Assembly (NCBI RefSeq): GCF_964204645.1
Contig: NC_134033.1
Coordinates: 1,290,631-1,354,630, forward strand
Source: Tubulanus polymorphus
Lineage: Eukaryota > Nemertea > Palaeonemertea > Tubulaniformes > Tubulanidae
Length of the DNA: 64,000 bases
Reading direction: 5' to 3'
Every line of letters begins with the position of its first letter. Position 1 is the stretch's first letter. Position numbers and translations under genes: made by a program. This document shows positions 12,054-23,945 of the stretch, in pieces. The notes beneath the pieces are model-generated. The model was not told where the DNA came from, ran no database searches, and worked only from the letters and a program-made list of their open reading frames with translations.

Positions 12054-12078
12054 ACCTCCACTAGGTGTCGCCAGTTAC
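12054..12078 (+). promoter_or_regulatory. Single CTCF-like word, CCACTAGGTGTCGCC
   Basis: An isolated copy of the family that clusters at 22.2, 22.8 and 48.6 kb. It differs at a few positions from the bilaterian CTCF core CCACCAGGGGGCGCTA. Binding is unproven. Confidence 0.3.
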
Positions 12079-12894
12079 AAATAGTTAAATTTAAGAAAGC
12101 CTTCCACGGAATTCACTATAATCAAATATAGAATATAGTTCATTGCCCTAAACACTGCAGGTGGGACATAATGTATCGGTTCTTCAGGAAATTTGATATT
12201 ATCTATATACCAATAGGTGATAAGATCCCATCCTGATGAAAGAGAGCTCGTCACGCCATCTGGCGGATCGGAATAGCTGCCGGTGTTGCGCAGTTTCTGC
12301 GGTAAGGACCGCGACGGACGGATAATCGTGTTATTGCGATTTGATAAATGTTCGGCGGTCGCCGTCCCGCACGATCTCGTGTTTATAATGAATCCCCTCC
12401 CCTCAGGATGAGACTCTCGCGCAACCGATTTTAACGATCCAACAACGACGAAAATTACGAGCGTCACGTGACGTCACAACCGTTCGTCTTCATTCAAAAA
12501 CGATTCTCGATGTTTTTATTGATTTTTGCGTAAATTACGGGCGCGCGCAATGTCATACAGAATAATACAGATAGATTTGTGTGCGGTGGAGGGATTGTTT
12601 GTCGTTCCCGCGCGGCACGGATGGGTCGATACTATTTCAACAATAGCGACAGGGACACACTCTCCCCCTACCCCCTCCCCCTCTCACTCCCTCGAATCCG
12701 TCGTGAAGATTTATGGTGTTTACGAGATTTGTCGACGCAGATAAAACAACATTCGCAACCTCGACGCAAACAACTCGTTCCACAAACCGCTGCAGCAATT
12801 GATTTAAAATAGAAATGATTAATTCTTTAATCGATGGCTCATCCTTGACTTATAACAACGAACCGTTGCAAAGATATGACTGTGGTGCGGACTA

Positions 12895-13112
12895 CAGTGT
12901 CTGGGTCCGCCTGCGATGGGGATTCCCTCGTCGGAACATGGGTGGGGATATCCCGATCTCGTGACGTCGTAGTCACATTGTCAGGGGATTTACGAACTTC
13001 TGGGGTCCGCCTGCGACGGGGATTCCCTCGTCGGAACATGATGGGGGAGAGAGGAAAGAGAGAGAGGGACGTCGTAGCTACATTGTCATGGGATTTACAA
13101 ACTTCAAGAGTC
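12895..13112 (+). repeat. Two-copy tandem duplication, about 115-bp unit
   Basis: GGGTCCGCCTGCGATGGGGA with TTCCCTCGTCGGAACATG occurs at about 12902 and 13004, each followed by GACGTCGTAG and a CATTGTCA-GGGATTTAC segment. The copies differ by small indels. Confidence 0.8.
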
Positions 13113-13649
13113 AGTCACGTTTGTGTCACCCGATATGCCGTACTACTGCCTGACGACGCCATATTTTCCTCTTAAACTCGTTTTGACAATAATCTGACGT
13201 TTTATTCATTAGATTTGAACGAAACGACGTGTATTTACAGCCGCTCAGCGCTCGCGCTGTTTCGCCGTGTATGTTTGCTTAAATCTAGATTAATTTGAAC
13301 TATTGATACTTAATAATTCACGATCCGAGCGGGTTTCGTTTCGTTTTCTCCCCTGCGGATCATCAATTTATAACGGCGGGTTTTATGTAGGTCTCGCAGT
13401 GTTGTAGCAGCAACAGCAGCAGCAGCAGCGGCAGCAGCGGCACAGAGACGAGTAAATTCTAATTCAAATGTTTACAAAGTTTGATTACAACGCATTAAAA
13501 AACCCGGATCGCTTTATCATAACGCATTATTGTCCTCACTTGCCAGAAGTAGCTCGTTAAGTCAATAATTCTACCGTACACCCAAAGTTAGTACTCTGAT
13601 TGCCCTAGAGCGCGAGGGGCTTGTGATACGCTGTTTAGCACGATCGAAT

Positions 13650-13860
13650 TTATGGCGTTTGACCGACATAACGCGGCGGATTTTAGACGGGTTACCGGTT
13701 GACGGTGGATTTTAGACTGGTTAAACCGACCTATAGTAGACTGGTTGCCTGTCGTTAGAGACCGGTAACCAGTCTAGGCATGAAGCGGATACTAGACGGG
13801 TTATAGCGGCATATAGCGGATTCTAGGTGGTTTATATTAGGTACTAGCGGTCGTGTTATG
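13650..13860 (+). repeat. Short degenerate repeats with GCGGATTTTAGACGGGTTA
   Basis: A run of about eight imperfect short units (GGATTTTAGAC, ATAGTAGACTGG, GATACTAGACGGGTTA). The internal pair ACTGGTT and ACCGGTAACCAGT is also inverted. Confidence 0.5.
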
Positions 13861-14215
13861 CGAGGATGTAGTATAAAGTACGCGACAATTGGAGCATAAA
13901 ATCAGGATAGATCATTCTGAGTTGAGTGACTACCACCACCGGCAGCAGCAACAGCAACGACAGCAGCAGCAACAAGCCAACAATGAATCCTCACAGGAAA
14001 CGTTACAGTTAATGAGATTGGCGCTATTATTTCTCGTCGTCTGTTGGTGTGTCTGTGCGGTGCGGGTGGTTGCTGCTATAAACCGAGTCGCGCGCATGCC
14101 ACCGCTTTCCATTATTAAACAGTCGTTTTATGGTGAAAAGAAAAAATATCGCGTGCGAAGAAATCATTGCTTTAATGGGAAGATTTAATGCCTTAAGTGC
14201 CTTTTTTATTTATCA

Positions 14216-14618
14216 GACTCCCCTCCCTCCCCCTCAACTTACCCCTTCATCTTCCTTCTCCCTTCCCTCTCCTCCTCTCTCCCCTTCCTCTCCCATATCC
14301 CTCTCAGCTCCACCCTTCATATCTCCCCTCTACTCCATCTCTCTCCCTTCCCTCTCTACCTCTCTCGTCTTCCTCTCCTCTCCTCTCCTCCCTCCATATC
14401 TCTGTCTCTCCCTTCTTACAGTTTCCTCCCCTTCACCTCTAACCTCCATTTACCTCCCTCTTCCAATTTCCCATCATCTTCTTGCACTATATCCCCTCTC
14501 TATCTCTCAAATCATTCCTCGTTACCTCATCATTTTCTCCGACATCTTACCTCTCCTCCTTTATCACGTTCCACCTCCTTTCCTCTCATCTCTCCCCTCT
14601 CCCATAGTTTACCCCCTC

Positions 14619-14712
<94 letters not shown>

Positions 14713-14748
14713 TCTCTCTCTCCCTCCCTCTCCCTCTCACCCACTCAT
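14216..14748 (+). repeat. Pyrimidine tract with pure (CT)n core
   Basis: Almost uninterrupted C/T on the + strand for about 530 bp; 14621-14708 is nearly pure CT dinucleotide. The long open frames it gives (Ser/Leu/Pro-rich) are composition artefacts. Confidence 0.95.
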
Positions 14749-15356
14749 ACCGATAACAAAGAGATGAAATCGTTAGGAAGCCGTTTCCATCTGCTCTGCT
14801 GCTGCTGCTGCTTTGTGTCGTTTTCTTTAATTAACGGGTTTTGTTTTCGAACGCGTCCCAAGTGAAAGGTTCCATGTGTTCGGTATGGTCTGACAACCTG
14901 ACGAACTTCCCACGACGTGTGAGGCGATTGATGACGATGGCGCTTCCATTCTGAATCTGATTAGAGACGATTGTTTATGTTTAATTCGCGCGGATAGTTC
15001 ATTCTTCATCTACTCGAATTCCCGACTCGATCTGATGACGATTTTCTCCGCGTGTCACTCACCACACATGATACGCCGGGGTTGTATCGATCGGTTTTAC
15101 CTCCCAGGAACGCTGCTGGCTTTGATGACATTTTAAAAATAACCGTCATATTCCCTCTGGATGTATGTATGGATGGGTGCAGCTCTGACGAGCAAGTGTC
15201 CACCTTAAAGCCGTGTTGACAATGGGAATAAAACCATCTGCCCGTCCCTGGCACAAGGAGTGTTCATTTTTAGTAGTGGGTGTACTGTTTCACGTAAAGC
15301 CTTCGTTTTTGGCAAGGAACTGAAGGCTGGATTCTAGGAGCGGGGAAAATAGATTT

Positions 15357-15640
15357 CGTAGACAGGTTATAAATCTAAGCCATACATGTACAGGTTATAA
15401 ATCTAAGCCATACATGTACAGGTTATAAATCTAAGCCATACATGTACAGGTTATAAATCTAAGCCATACATGTACAGGTTATAAATCTAAGCCATGCATG
15501 TACAGGTTATAAATCTAAGCCATACATGTACAGGTTATAAATCTAAGCCATACATGTACAGGTTATAAATCTAAGCCATACATGTACAGGTTATAAATCT
15601 AAGACATACATGTATGGCTTAGATTTATAACCTGTCTACG
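15357..15640. mobile_element. MITE-like element with tandemly expanded inverted end
   Basis: The ends are inverted: CGTAGACAGGTTATAAATCT at 15357 and its reverse complement ending at 15640. Between them the left arm (AGGTTATAAATCTAAG plus CCATACATGTAC, 28 bp) is repeated nine times, starting at 15364 and every 28 bp to 15588, before one inverted copy closes the element. Units are almost identical, pointing to recent expansion. Confidence 0.85.
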
Positions 15641-15749
15641 ATCTTCTTAGTTCTAAAGCTAATCTCATTGAACCAGCTTCTGGTATGTATTCCTAGCGAT
15701 CCTAATACGTTACATACTTTCATGATTCGTCACCGTGGAGGGAAATTAA

Positions 15750-16185
15750 CGAAAAATAAAAAATAGCCGCAAGGCAGCGATATCGGGTTTAAGATGAATA
15801 CTTTTCACATTCAATGAAGTTTAAGACCGGTTTTTAATCTAAGCATAAACTGTGCAATTTATATAGGTCCCGGGGTTAATTTCGATTATCTATAGATCAT
15901 CGGGGTGATAACAAAGAGTGATGGTGAAAAAAAGTCAATGATAAATATCGCCGCAAAGCAGCTAAAACGATTTTCTGCACTGGTCTGGTCCGTAGAGAAA
16001 CAATAATGGAAAAACAATCCTAGGACAATGTGATGATATCAACGAGTGAAAAATAGTTAATAACAAACACAAACATCGCCGCAAAGCAGCTAAACTGGTT
16101 TTCTGCACCCGGGGAAAAAATAAATGAAAAAATAATCCTAGGACAATATGATGAATATTGATGATTAGATAACGGTCTCCCTTTG
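15750..16185 (+). repeat. Diverged 126-bp tandem repeat, about 3 units
   Basis: ATCGCCGCAAAGCAGCTAAA recurs at about 15948 and 16074, with AATCCTAGGACAAT-TGATG and TTTTCTGCAC nearby; an older copy starts near 15755. A lone inverted relative (TTAGCTGCTTTGCGGCGATA) lies at about 56780. Confidence 0.75.
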
Positions 16186-16699
16186 CTATTATTAATTCTA
16201 GTTTATCGGCGAGTTGTATCTTTAATCGGTATCTAATACACACTCTCTCCCGGACGACGGACGGAACGGCGCGCGCGCCGAATCCGAGATGATGCCGTAT
16301 CTCTGGTACGGATCTACATTTAATATCGGTTGATTAGTTTTACTAGTCGCGGCGTCGTTTAACGGAATTACGAACTGATCGTCTGCGAATTCAGTACAAA
16401 TAGAGAACGGATTACATTTATATTACATACAGATGTACACAACGGCTGTATATATCAGAGATATCAGTGATATATCAGTAACTGACATCGATCGTCTTCG
16501 TAACAGTAACGGCTGCAAAATGGCTTCAATCGTGTTTATTTATGTTACACGTAGTATAGACAGTATTACAGTAGACCGTGTCACCGGTTTATATCGACCA
16601 GAAAAAATCAGTGTCCAGGATGATCAACCTTATATAAAACAACACGTGGAACTCGAGTATAGAGTACGGCTATTATAAACCGTACTATGCTGGGTTGAT

Positions 16700-17085
16700 T
16701 AGACTCTTTGAACTCAGTGCTGACTCTGGATCCATCCAGATCCACTCGTGACCTAAATCGGCTGAAATGGTGGATTTAGATCGTCCTAGTTCTAGCGTAA
16801 ACGCTCGACTTACTTGTAGACCCAGTTCCACAGTTTACACTGGATTCAGTTCTGATTTACGTAGGTCCTAGGACCCACCCAGTTAACCTGGACCTATTTG
16901 TCTACCCAGTTCTGCTGTTAACTCTAGATCCAGTTCTACATTTCTGGATCCACAGTTCTACAATTCTAGATCCAGTTCCACAGTCAACTCTGGACTCAGT
17001 TCTACAGTTTACTCTTGGTCCAGTTCCACAGTTGACTCTGGACCCAGTTCTACAGTTGACTGTGGGCGCAGTTTCCAGTCAAACT
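16700..17085 (+). repeat. Degenerate CAGTTCYACAGTT minisatellite
   Basis: About twelve imperfect units of roughly 28-33 bp built on CCCAGTTCTACAGTTGACTC and TGGA. It belongs to the same module family as the arrays at 20.7, 29.0, 31.0 and 42.8 kb. Confidence 0.75.
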
Positions 17086-17565
17086 CTTGAACAGACTCGG
17101 TTCACACGCGTAGCGTACCATTTTCTGTGGCATCCATTATCGCGTGGTCACGCATGATTGGTCGACTGGATAAAGTGTTGCCAAGCGATGATCGATTGAT
17201 AACCGAAAAATATCGATTTTTTTGCGATGTGTGTTGACTGAACGTGGATGAGCTCACAGTCACACCGAGCCACCAGACTCAGACCTTTCAAAGATGACGA
17301 GTTGAAAGGCTGTCTCTTTCTCTTTCCTCTGATGTATTTCCCAATCAACGATCCATCATTCTGCAGTTCACAGGTTTTGACGGGTTTTTGTTTTTGTTTA
17401 ATTAATCATAAAAACGAATTTTCGTCGAAACAAAAGACGCCACTAAGAGGTCGCGACGTTGACAGTTTTGAGTGACGTTTCTAGCGTCGAAAATATTTCG
17501 TCAAATTCTCAGTGAAAATATTCTGACAGTAGTTTTTTTCGAACGAATCTTTTAGAAATTTTTCA

Positions 17566-17880
17566 GTCCTTAGCTTAGACTGGTCTTAAGTTGTTAGATT
17601 GGTTATAGAACTAAAATGAGCTTAGACTGGTCTTAAGTTGTTAGATTGGTTATAGAACTAAAATGAGCTTAGACTGGTCTTAAGTTGTTAGATTGATTAT
17701 AGAACCAAAATGAGCTCAGACTGGTCTTAAATTGTTAGATTGGTTAAAGAACCAAAATGAGCTTAGACTGGTCTTAAGTTGTATGATTGATTATAGAGCC
17801 AAAATGAGCTTAGACTGGTCTTAAGTTGTTAGATTGGTTATAGAACTAGAATGAGCTTAGACTGGTCTTAAGCTGTTGCA
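17566..17880 (+). repeat. 47-bp tandem repeat, about 6.5 units (plus orientation)
   Basis: Units read TTAGACTGGTCTTAAGTTGT, TAGATTGGTTATAGAACTA and AAATGAGC. Array 24365-24860 is the same family on the other strand; a shorter array lies at 59897-60050. The module is the central part of the dispersed element seen at 6.4, 23.0 and 38.3 kb. Confidence 0.92.
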
Positions 17881-17899
17881 AGTCAAGTCATCATTTTAA

Positions 17900-19040
17900 A
17901 TTCTAAAGAACCATCATTTAGAACCATTGCAATAATAGAATATCAATTATAAATTTGCCTGAACTCAACATCACGAACAAACAAATCACTGGTCAAAAAC
18001 AACGATAGAAAATTGCATGCATTTTGACGCCGAGACTTTCTTAATAAACGATGACAATTTGTTCGCTCAAGATCAAGAGTTTTGCAATTAAATTCTCCGA
18101 CTTTACGAGACTCGTGGGACCGAACGACTGTGCGTCTTGTGAAACAGTCGCGCGTATCAGCGGTAATACATCGGACATTAACGCTATACCTTAGGGAAAC
18201 CAACGTAGCGGTTAAACCACAACCGCCATGGCCGCCGTATCACAGTCGACTGCCCTAGAGTAACGGAACCGATTATCACGTGCCCCGCCTCTTGAAAAAT
18301 GTTTACAAATTTCTCATTTCCAAATCAGATGATAACGTGACCGATCTTTGCCTTTCCGATGCTCTGAAATTCACTTCTCGCCTCGCCGAGAATAGCTACC
18401 AGTCCCGCGAGATATCGCGGTGTCGAGTGTCCTTTCATTAGTGACGTGTCATTGAAATATATCCAAATGCCGGACGACGAAGGCCAGCGGGCGTTTACAA
18501 AAAAATACGAACTCGTTTGTAAATGTTAATGTCAGGTGCGATACTGCAGCTGATGAGTCATTGATATTGAAATGGATAGCGCTTATGCCCGTATTGCAAG
18601 CGAGCTAATCAAATGCTTTTGAAGGTGTGATGAAAGGACAGTCTGGATATTACGTGCGTTAGTTATTATAGATCCAGTCGCTTTAAGAAAGAATATATCG
18701 TCTAGACTCGAGGCTCCTGGCTGCAGGATGTTGTATTGTACCGGTTGAAGTTGGCGACGTTCTGTAATTGCCGGTACGGGAACAAACTGTGTTTGAAGTC
18801 GCTTTGCTTGTGTTCGAATACGTCCATATTTTTATCCAATTTGGGTTAATCTTCACTCGAAATTACATTTTTACAAAAGGGACTTAAAATATTCATCTAT
18901 TATCTATATATATATATTTACATCAATATTGAAACAAATTCATTTATTTTTCCAAAAGACTTCACGACCGGACACGAGTAGCAGCTCTTCCCTAGCAGGA
19001 CTCACTCGTGACAGCCGGATCCCCACCACTAACTTGGCTA
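17900..19040. other. Intronic DNA, nothing recognised
   Basis: No repeat or coding signal I can support. Confidence 0.35.
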
Positions 19041-19044
19041 TAAA

Positions 19045-19230
19045 CCTAGCTACTAGCAGGACTCGAACCTGCAACCTGTGGTACCCTAGCGGAGAATGCT
19101 AACCACTAGACCATAGACCAGAGGTGACTGACTATGTTTGTAAGTTTGCCTGGTCTTTGCGGTGACCATTCATCCGTGGTGACCATTACCAGCTATCAGT
19201 CTCTGTTTCACCAGTCTCTGTTTCCTGGGC
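19045..19230 (-). mobile_element. tRNA-derived retroposon with upstream leader (copy A)
   Basis: On the minus strand TGGTCTAGTGGTTAGC (box A) and GGTTCGAGTCC (box B) are correctly ordered at 19115-19052. Ahead of them is CAAACTTACAAACATAGTCA with GTCACCTCTGG, and further upstream GGTCACCGCAAAGACC. Parallel leaders precede the tRNA-like parts at 41.2 and 59.7 kb. No acceptor stem is evident, so this is unlikely to be a working tRNA gene. Confidence 0.6.
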
Positions 19231-20210
19231 AACGTCTTCTTATCAATTCGAGAAATTCATCCACGTAAACAAGCGAAACTAGAACATCACAATGATTCGA
19301 TATTAACTCGCGGAAGATGAATTTAGTCTCGAATTATCTCCAGGAAACTTGTGTGTGACTTTTACAAGTGCATAAACTCTTTTGAGTGCCCTTTTTCATT
19401 TTGTCGTCAAAGAGAATTGATTGTTATATTTTCACGGAACGAAATAATTTGGCTCTCATTCCAACTCGTGAAAGATTTTCGTCTTCGGCGTTTGAACCTC
19501 TGACTCCTGAAATTCAAACGCGAAATCAATTTTCTTATTCAAACGGAATTTTCGAGTGCGAATTCATGTTTTCGGCGATTTTTATTCGAAACCTTTCTAG
19601 AATGAAAACTTTCCGTTTTAAACAGCATCGCACATTACACTCGCATGGCGTCTTTAATCATTCTCAGAGCAGTACACACGTGGAACCCCCCTCCCCTCCC
19701 CCTCCCCCTCCCCTCCCCAGCCCCTCTCCCTTTCACTAATTGAGCAGCATGACAAAGTACTTTCCCAGTTCAAGGTCGATTGATAATTACGATTTACAGG
19801 AACGGGACATGTTTTTTGGAAGCAGATTTTCTTTTCTGGTATTATTTTCAGTAGGGCTTTGATTATTCAGGAGCCGAGAGTTTATTGCCTGTTTGCTTTT
19901 TAACTTTTTATTCAAAGGACTGAATCTGAATCCCCGTGCACGCCCCGCTTTCGCCCCACACTCGCTCTCCCCTCATCCTTGTCGGGCTTATAGGTTATTG
20001 TCGTCACGGAAAATGAATGGAATGAAAAAAAAAAGATCGCGAAAAAGAAAATAGTCGATCGAACGTAGAAATCTCGGGAAAATGAAATCCAAGCAAGACA
20101 AAAAAAAAGATTTTCTAGACATTTATGAATATACAACAAAAACACCTGATCAAAAGAAAGTCCCTCCTAAAATCGTTTTCAACATTACCCCGATTTTTCA
20201 AATTCACCAT
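19230..20210. other. Intronic DNA, nothing coding
   Basis: Contains a short C-rich patch at 19687-19730 and A-rich sequence. No repeat family assignable. Confidence 0.35.
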
Positions 20211-20211
20211 T

Positions 20212-20312
20212 CTGGTTCCGTAGTTGTGAGTTGAAAGTTAACTCGGAATTATAATCAGGTAAAATGTTCGTTGTTTTACTAGTCAAATTTACCGCAGAAC
20301 TGTGGAACTGAG
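20212..20312. mobile_element. Diverged relative of the 1977 palindromic element
   Basis: GGTTCCGTAGTTGTGAGTT at the left and GCAGAACTGTGGAACTGAG at the right are imperfectly inverted, and the middle has GTTAACTC as in the 1977 element. The AGGTAAAATGTTC segment also recurs at 62032. Confidence 0.5.
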
Positions 20313-20335
20313 GGTCCTCTTGATCGCGTAGAATA

Positions 20336-20368
20336 CGGCGGCAGCGGCAGCAGCAGCAGCAGCAGCGT
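20336..20368 (+). repeat. CAG/GCN trinucleotide tract
   Basis: A run of GCA/GCG triplets about 33 bp long. Confidence 0.85.
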
Positions 20369-20714
20369 CGGGGTAATAATAAAATAGGTTGTTTAAATGT
20401 AACTGTACCGAGGGAATTAAAGCAATTTGACGATTATAACTTGAACGGTAGACGAGAATTAACTCGATCAAACAGATGTGGATTATTGAGGGGTTGTTAT
20501 TATCGAGTCATTCTCGCGGCGGATCCCGCCAGCCTGTCAGCCAGCCCGCCCGCCAGCCCGCCCGCGACGTGTTAAATTAATATCGAAAAAAGGACTTTAC
20601 GAGTTTTCGTGCTATAGCAATGCGGTAATGCGTGTTGTTAGAAATATAAGATTCTTAATCGGTCCCTGAACACTGTTACCGAGCAGTTCAATCAGTACAG
20701 GTTATAGTGCACCG

Positions 20715-21055
20715 GTAGAAAACGACTGAACTCAGTTCCACAGTTGTGTGTGGGTTTAATTTGGTTGAACCCAGTTTTACAATTGTGTGGTTTTAATTTG
20801 GCTGAACCCAGTTTTACAGTTGTGCGGCTTTAATTTGCCTCTAGACCCAGTTCAACATTGTGTAGATTCTTTTTTATTTCTGGACCTAGTTCGACAGTTG
20901 GATGGGTTCATCTGGATTGAGTTCGACAGTTAATATATGGGTTGACTTTGGACCCAGTTCCACGTGCATTTATGACAGTTTTTTGGGTTTTATTCGGTTG
21001 TGCACCCAGTTCCACAATTGTTTCGATTTCATTTAACTCTTAACCAGGTTCCGCA
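20715..21055 (+). repeat. Degenerate repeat of CCCAGTTYYACARTTGTGTG units
   Basis: About seven units of 45-60 bp, each with CCAGTT, a CAGTTGTG word and TTTAATTTG. The order of words matches, in inverse orientation, the array at 28980-29205. Confidence 0.75.
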
Positions 21056-21059
21056 TCAC

Positions 21060-22160
21060 AGATGCACTATTCACCATAAACAAAGATACGCCATACTTAC
21101 TTGACGATCAAAATGCAATCAGCTTGTGTCGAGTTCAAAAAGGCTTTCAATTCGATTAACACAAAATACAAATACACGATACCCCAAAGGCCTTCGACAT
21201 TATTCAATAATGGCATTTCTAAACCTGAACAATAATTACACCCTTCCGTTTTGGGTATCTTATGTACCAATAATCTTTGCATGAATTCAATTATTACGTT
21301 TTGTTTGTGTTGTATTTATACAAAACATCGGTATTTTTCTTTTCAAAATAATATAGATTGACTTCGCGTCCGCCCACATAATTGGCTCAAGGGGTGAAAA
21401 TCTAATAAATCAATTTTTTGTTTGTTTGTATGAACTTTTATTACTTTAAGGGATTTAACATTGTACTGTATCGGTGCATAGGTTCAAATAGTTTAAATCG
21501 GCGTACCTCAAGGGTGAGAGCATGGGGTCACTTCGAATTTCCTTTCTATCTCTTTTGCCAATTTTTGTCAAAAGCGCAATAGATTTCAGTTGTTTTGTTT
21601 TGTTAAGGGCTGGAATTAAGGATCAGACGTATTGAATTCATAATCAAATAATAAAACGGCGTACCTCAAGGTCGAGAGCATGATTAGTATTAAAATTCTA
21701 GAGCCTGTGGTGTTTTTATTAGTCAAACGTTGATTAGGTACTTCATTAATCATTACGCAACGACGTGAGACCCCCCTCCCCGATATTGAGTTGTTTGTCA
21801 ATCGGACCCAGGTGAGAGGTTCCGTCCTGTACACGGTACACGCGTTGTATGTTGAGACGTCTCAATTTGCAGCCATTGTTAATAACTTGCCAAACGGATA
21901 ATCAACGATTCATAAGTGATCACACGTTTGGGATTCGGTATAACGGGATGTATTATTGGGATGTTGTCCCCGGCAACCTGAGCTCTCAGTGCGCTTTTCA
22001 CAGTGTAGCCTCAATCTAGTTATTTACAAGAATATGTATACAAAATACAAATAACAGCGCTTAAACTGCTGCTGCTGCTTTTTGGAATTTTGCTGTTATC
22101 AATTGCCATCTCACTTCTCACGAATATTATGGTTACTGCTGTCCAAATGCCCAAGACACC
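21060..22160. other. Intronic DNA with a small repeated word
   Basis: GGCGTACCTCAAGG with GAGAGCATG occurs at about 21500 and 21659. Otherwise nothing is recognised. Confidence 0.35.
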
Positions 22161-22171
22161 TGATGTATCCC

Positions 22172-22400
22172 AAATAGCGACACCTGGTGGATCCTCTATT
22201 GTCGCAGTAGTTGATATCCTACTGTACACCGGTGACACCTGGTGGATCCTCACTTGCCACAGATGGAATTTATGTCCCACTACACACTAGCGACACCCGG
22301 TGGATCCGCACACGCCACAAGTGGAATCCTCTATTGCCACAGCAGTTGATGTCCTACTGTACACTAGCGACACCTGTTGCATCGCTTACGAACGGAATCC
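22172..22400 (-). repeat. Minisatellite with CTCF-like words, minus orientation
   Basis: Four copies of AGCGACACCTGGTGGATCC or variants, at about 22174, 22230, 22286 and 22363, alternate with ATTGCCACAGCAGTTGATG and CCTACTGTACACTAG. Read on the minus strand this is GGATCCACCAGGTGTCGCT, the same unit as at 48.6 kb. Confidence 0.8.
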
Positions 22401-22794
22401 TCAAATGCCGCAGAAGTTTTGCCGGTGTCTGCGGATCGGTGTCCGGTGTCACGCGGTGAAACAAAAGCTCAGAAATAAATGCGCAATTAATTAATTCAAT
22501 ATTTATTCGGCGGCGAATTTGACAAATATCTGCTATCAAAGTAAACCTTCGATTCTGTGAACGATTTCAATTCCGCGCAATCGACCTCTGAACGTAGATG
22601 GTTGGGCGCGACAGCGGTTAGCAATTACCGCACGCGTGAGGGGTGACACAAGAGGAGATATTGGGTACGTTATTGATCTATAGGTCGAACGTGCCTCATA
22701 CGGTGAACTGTAGCAGACGCGAATTCTCCTCGCGTAAACTTTACAGTAATTATTCGCTAATTATTTTCTAAAGTAAATAAAGATTAACACGATT

Positions 22795-22995
22795 TCATTA
22801 TCATTGATGCGTGTTCCGACAACTCCACCAGGTGTCGCTCGTTGTTTGTTGACACGATTTCATTATCATTGATGCGTGTTCCAACAACTCCACCAGGTGT
22901 CGCCTGTTGTTTGTTGACACGATTTCATCATTTTATTGATGCGTGTTCTGATAAGTCAGTCCACTAGGTGTCGCTTGTTGATTGTTGACACGATT
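22795..22995 (+). repeat. 64-66-bp tandem repeat with CCACCAGGTGTCGC, 3 units
   Basis: Units combine GACACGATTTCATTATCATT, GATGCGTGTTCCGACAACTC and CACCAGGTGTCGCTCGTTG. A further lone word lies at 23204-23225 in the same orientation. Orientation is opposite to the cluster at 22.2 kb. Confidence 0.85.
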
Positions 22996-23004
22996 TTATT
23001 ATTC

Positions 23005-23170
23005 AAGTCCAAAAATTGTCTTGAATCTTAAGGCTGGTCTTAAGTTGTTAGATTGGCTATAGAACTAAGTTAGGCCTTAGACCGGTCGTTAGTTACTAGA
23101 TTGGCTATAGAACTAAGTCGATCTTAGACTGTTCTTAAGTCTAAATCATGACTGTGCAGCCGGTCCCTGG
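23005..23170 (+). repeat. Dispersed element with doubled 47-bp module
   Basis: Starts CCAAAAATTGTCTTGAATCT, contains two copies of the TTAGATTGGCTATAGAACTA module, and ends TCATGACTGTGCAGCCGG. It shows an intermediate stage between the single-module elements and the long arrays. Confidence 0.7.
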
Positions 23171-23554
23171 GTTACGGTCATCCAAGATCATCGTGGTAAT
23201 AGAAGATCCACCAGGTGTCGCTAGTAGTTTGTTCGTCTTCTGTGCTCCAATACATAGCTTCATTTTAATGGGGATCCAGGCTTTTTCGCCTGTGGCAAGC
23301 AAGAATTCCGCTAAGTCCAAATAGTCCTCACGACTCTGTTTTTGGAAATACATGTGGATATCAATGAACTATTTTTGCCATATCGTCACTACTACCCAGG
23401 AACTATTTTCGCAGTCAGTGTTGTCTGTTGTATTCATACGTACTTACATCAAGCAGACGTAGATTAAGGTCCCGGATGTGCGTTACCGCTGCGAATCAAA
23501 AAGTTTCCTTTTCTTGTCTTGTAAATGGTTCGATGATAGAATATTGGATTGCGT

Positions 23555-23945
23555 GACGTGGAGAGACGAGAGACGAGAGGCAGAGAAGTGAGAGAGAGAA
23601 GAAAGGAAGAATGGAGAGAGGGAAGAGGGAGAGAATGGGAGAGAGAAGAAAGGAGAGAGAGGGGAGAGGGAGAGAAGGGAGAGAGAAGAAAGAAGAGAGA
23701 GGGGAGAGGGAGAGAAGTGGAGAGAGAAGAAAGGAGAGAGAGGGGAGGGGGAGAAGGGAGAGAGAGAGAAGAAAGAAGAGAGAGGGGAGAGGGAGAGAAG
23801 GGGAGAGAGAAGAAAGGAGAGAGAGGGGAGGGAGAGAAGGGGAGAGAGAAGAAAGGAGAGAGGGAAGAGGGAGAGAAAAGGAAGGGATAGAGGAGAGTGA
23901 AGGGAGGTGAGCTGAGAGTGAGAACAAATAAGAGGGTTGGAGAGA
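23555..23945 (+). repeat. Purine tract, GA/GGA-rich
   Basis: About 390 bp nearly all A/G on the + strand, with loosely repeated GAGAGAAGAAAGGAGAGAG units. Open frames here on both strands are artefacts. Confidence 0.95.

Noticed and set aside
12075-12467. 130-codon minus-strand frame
   Set aside because: No family resemblance; it contains a CTCF-like GCCATCTGGCGG site and mixed repeat DNA, so chance is more likely.
14130-14756. 208-codon Ser/Leu/Pro-rich frame
   Set aside because: It is generated by the CT tract; codon content is just the simple repeat.
15357-15640. CRISPR-like regular direct repeats
   Set aside because: There are no unique spacers, the units abut, and the context is an animal intron.
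18545-18580. CTGATGAGTC ... GAAA as a hammerhead
   Set aside because: Core words are present but the intervening bases cannot pair as helix II and no helix I or cleavage triplet follows.
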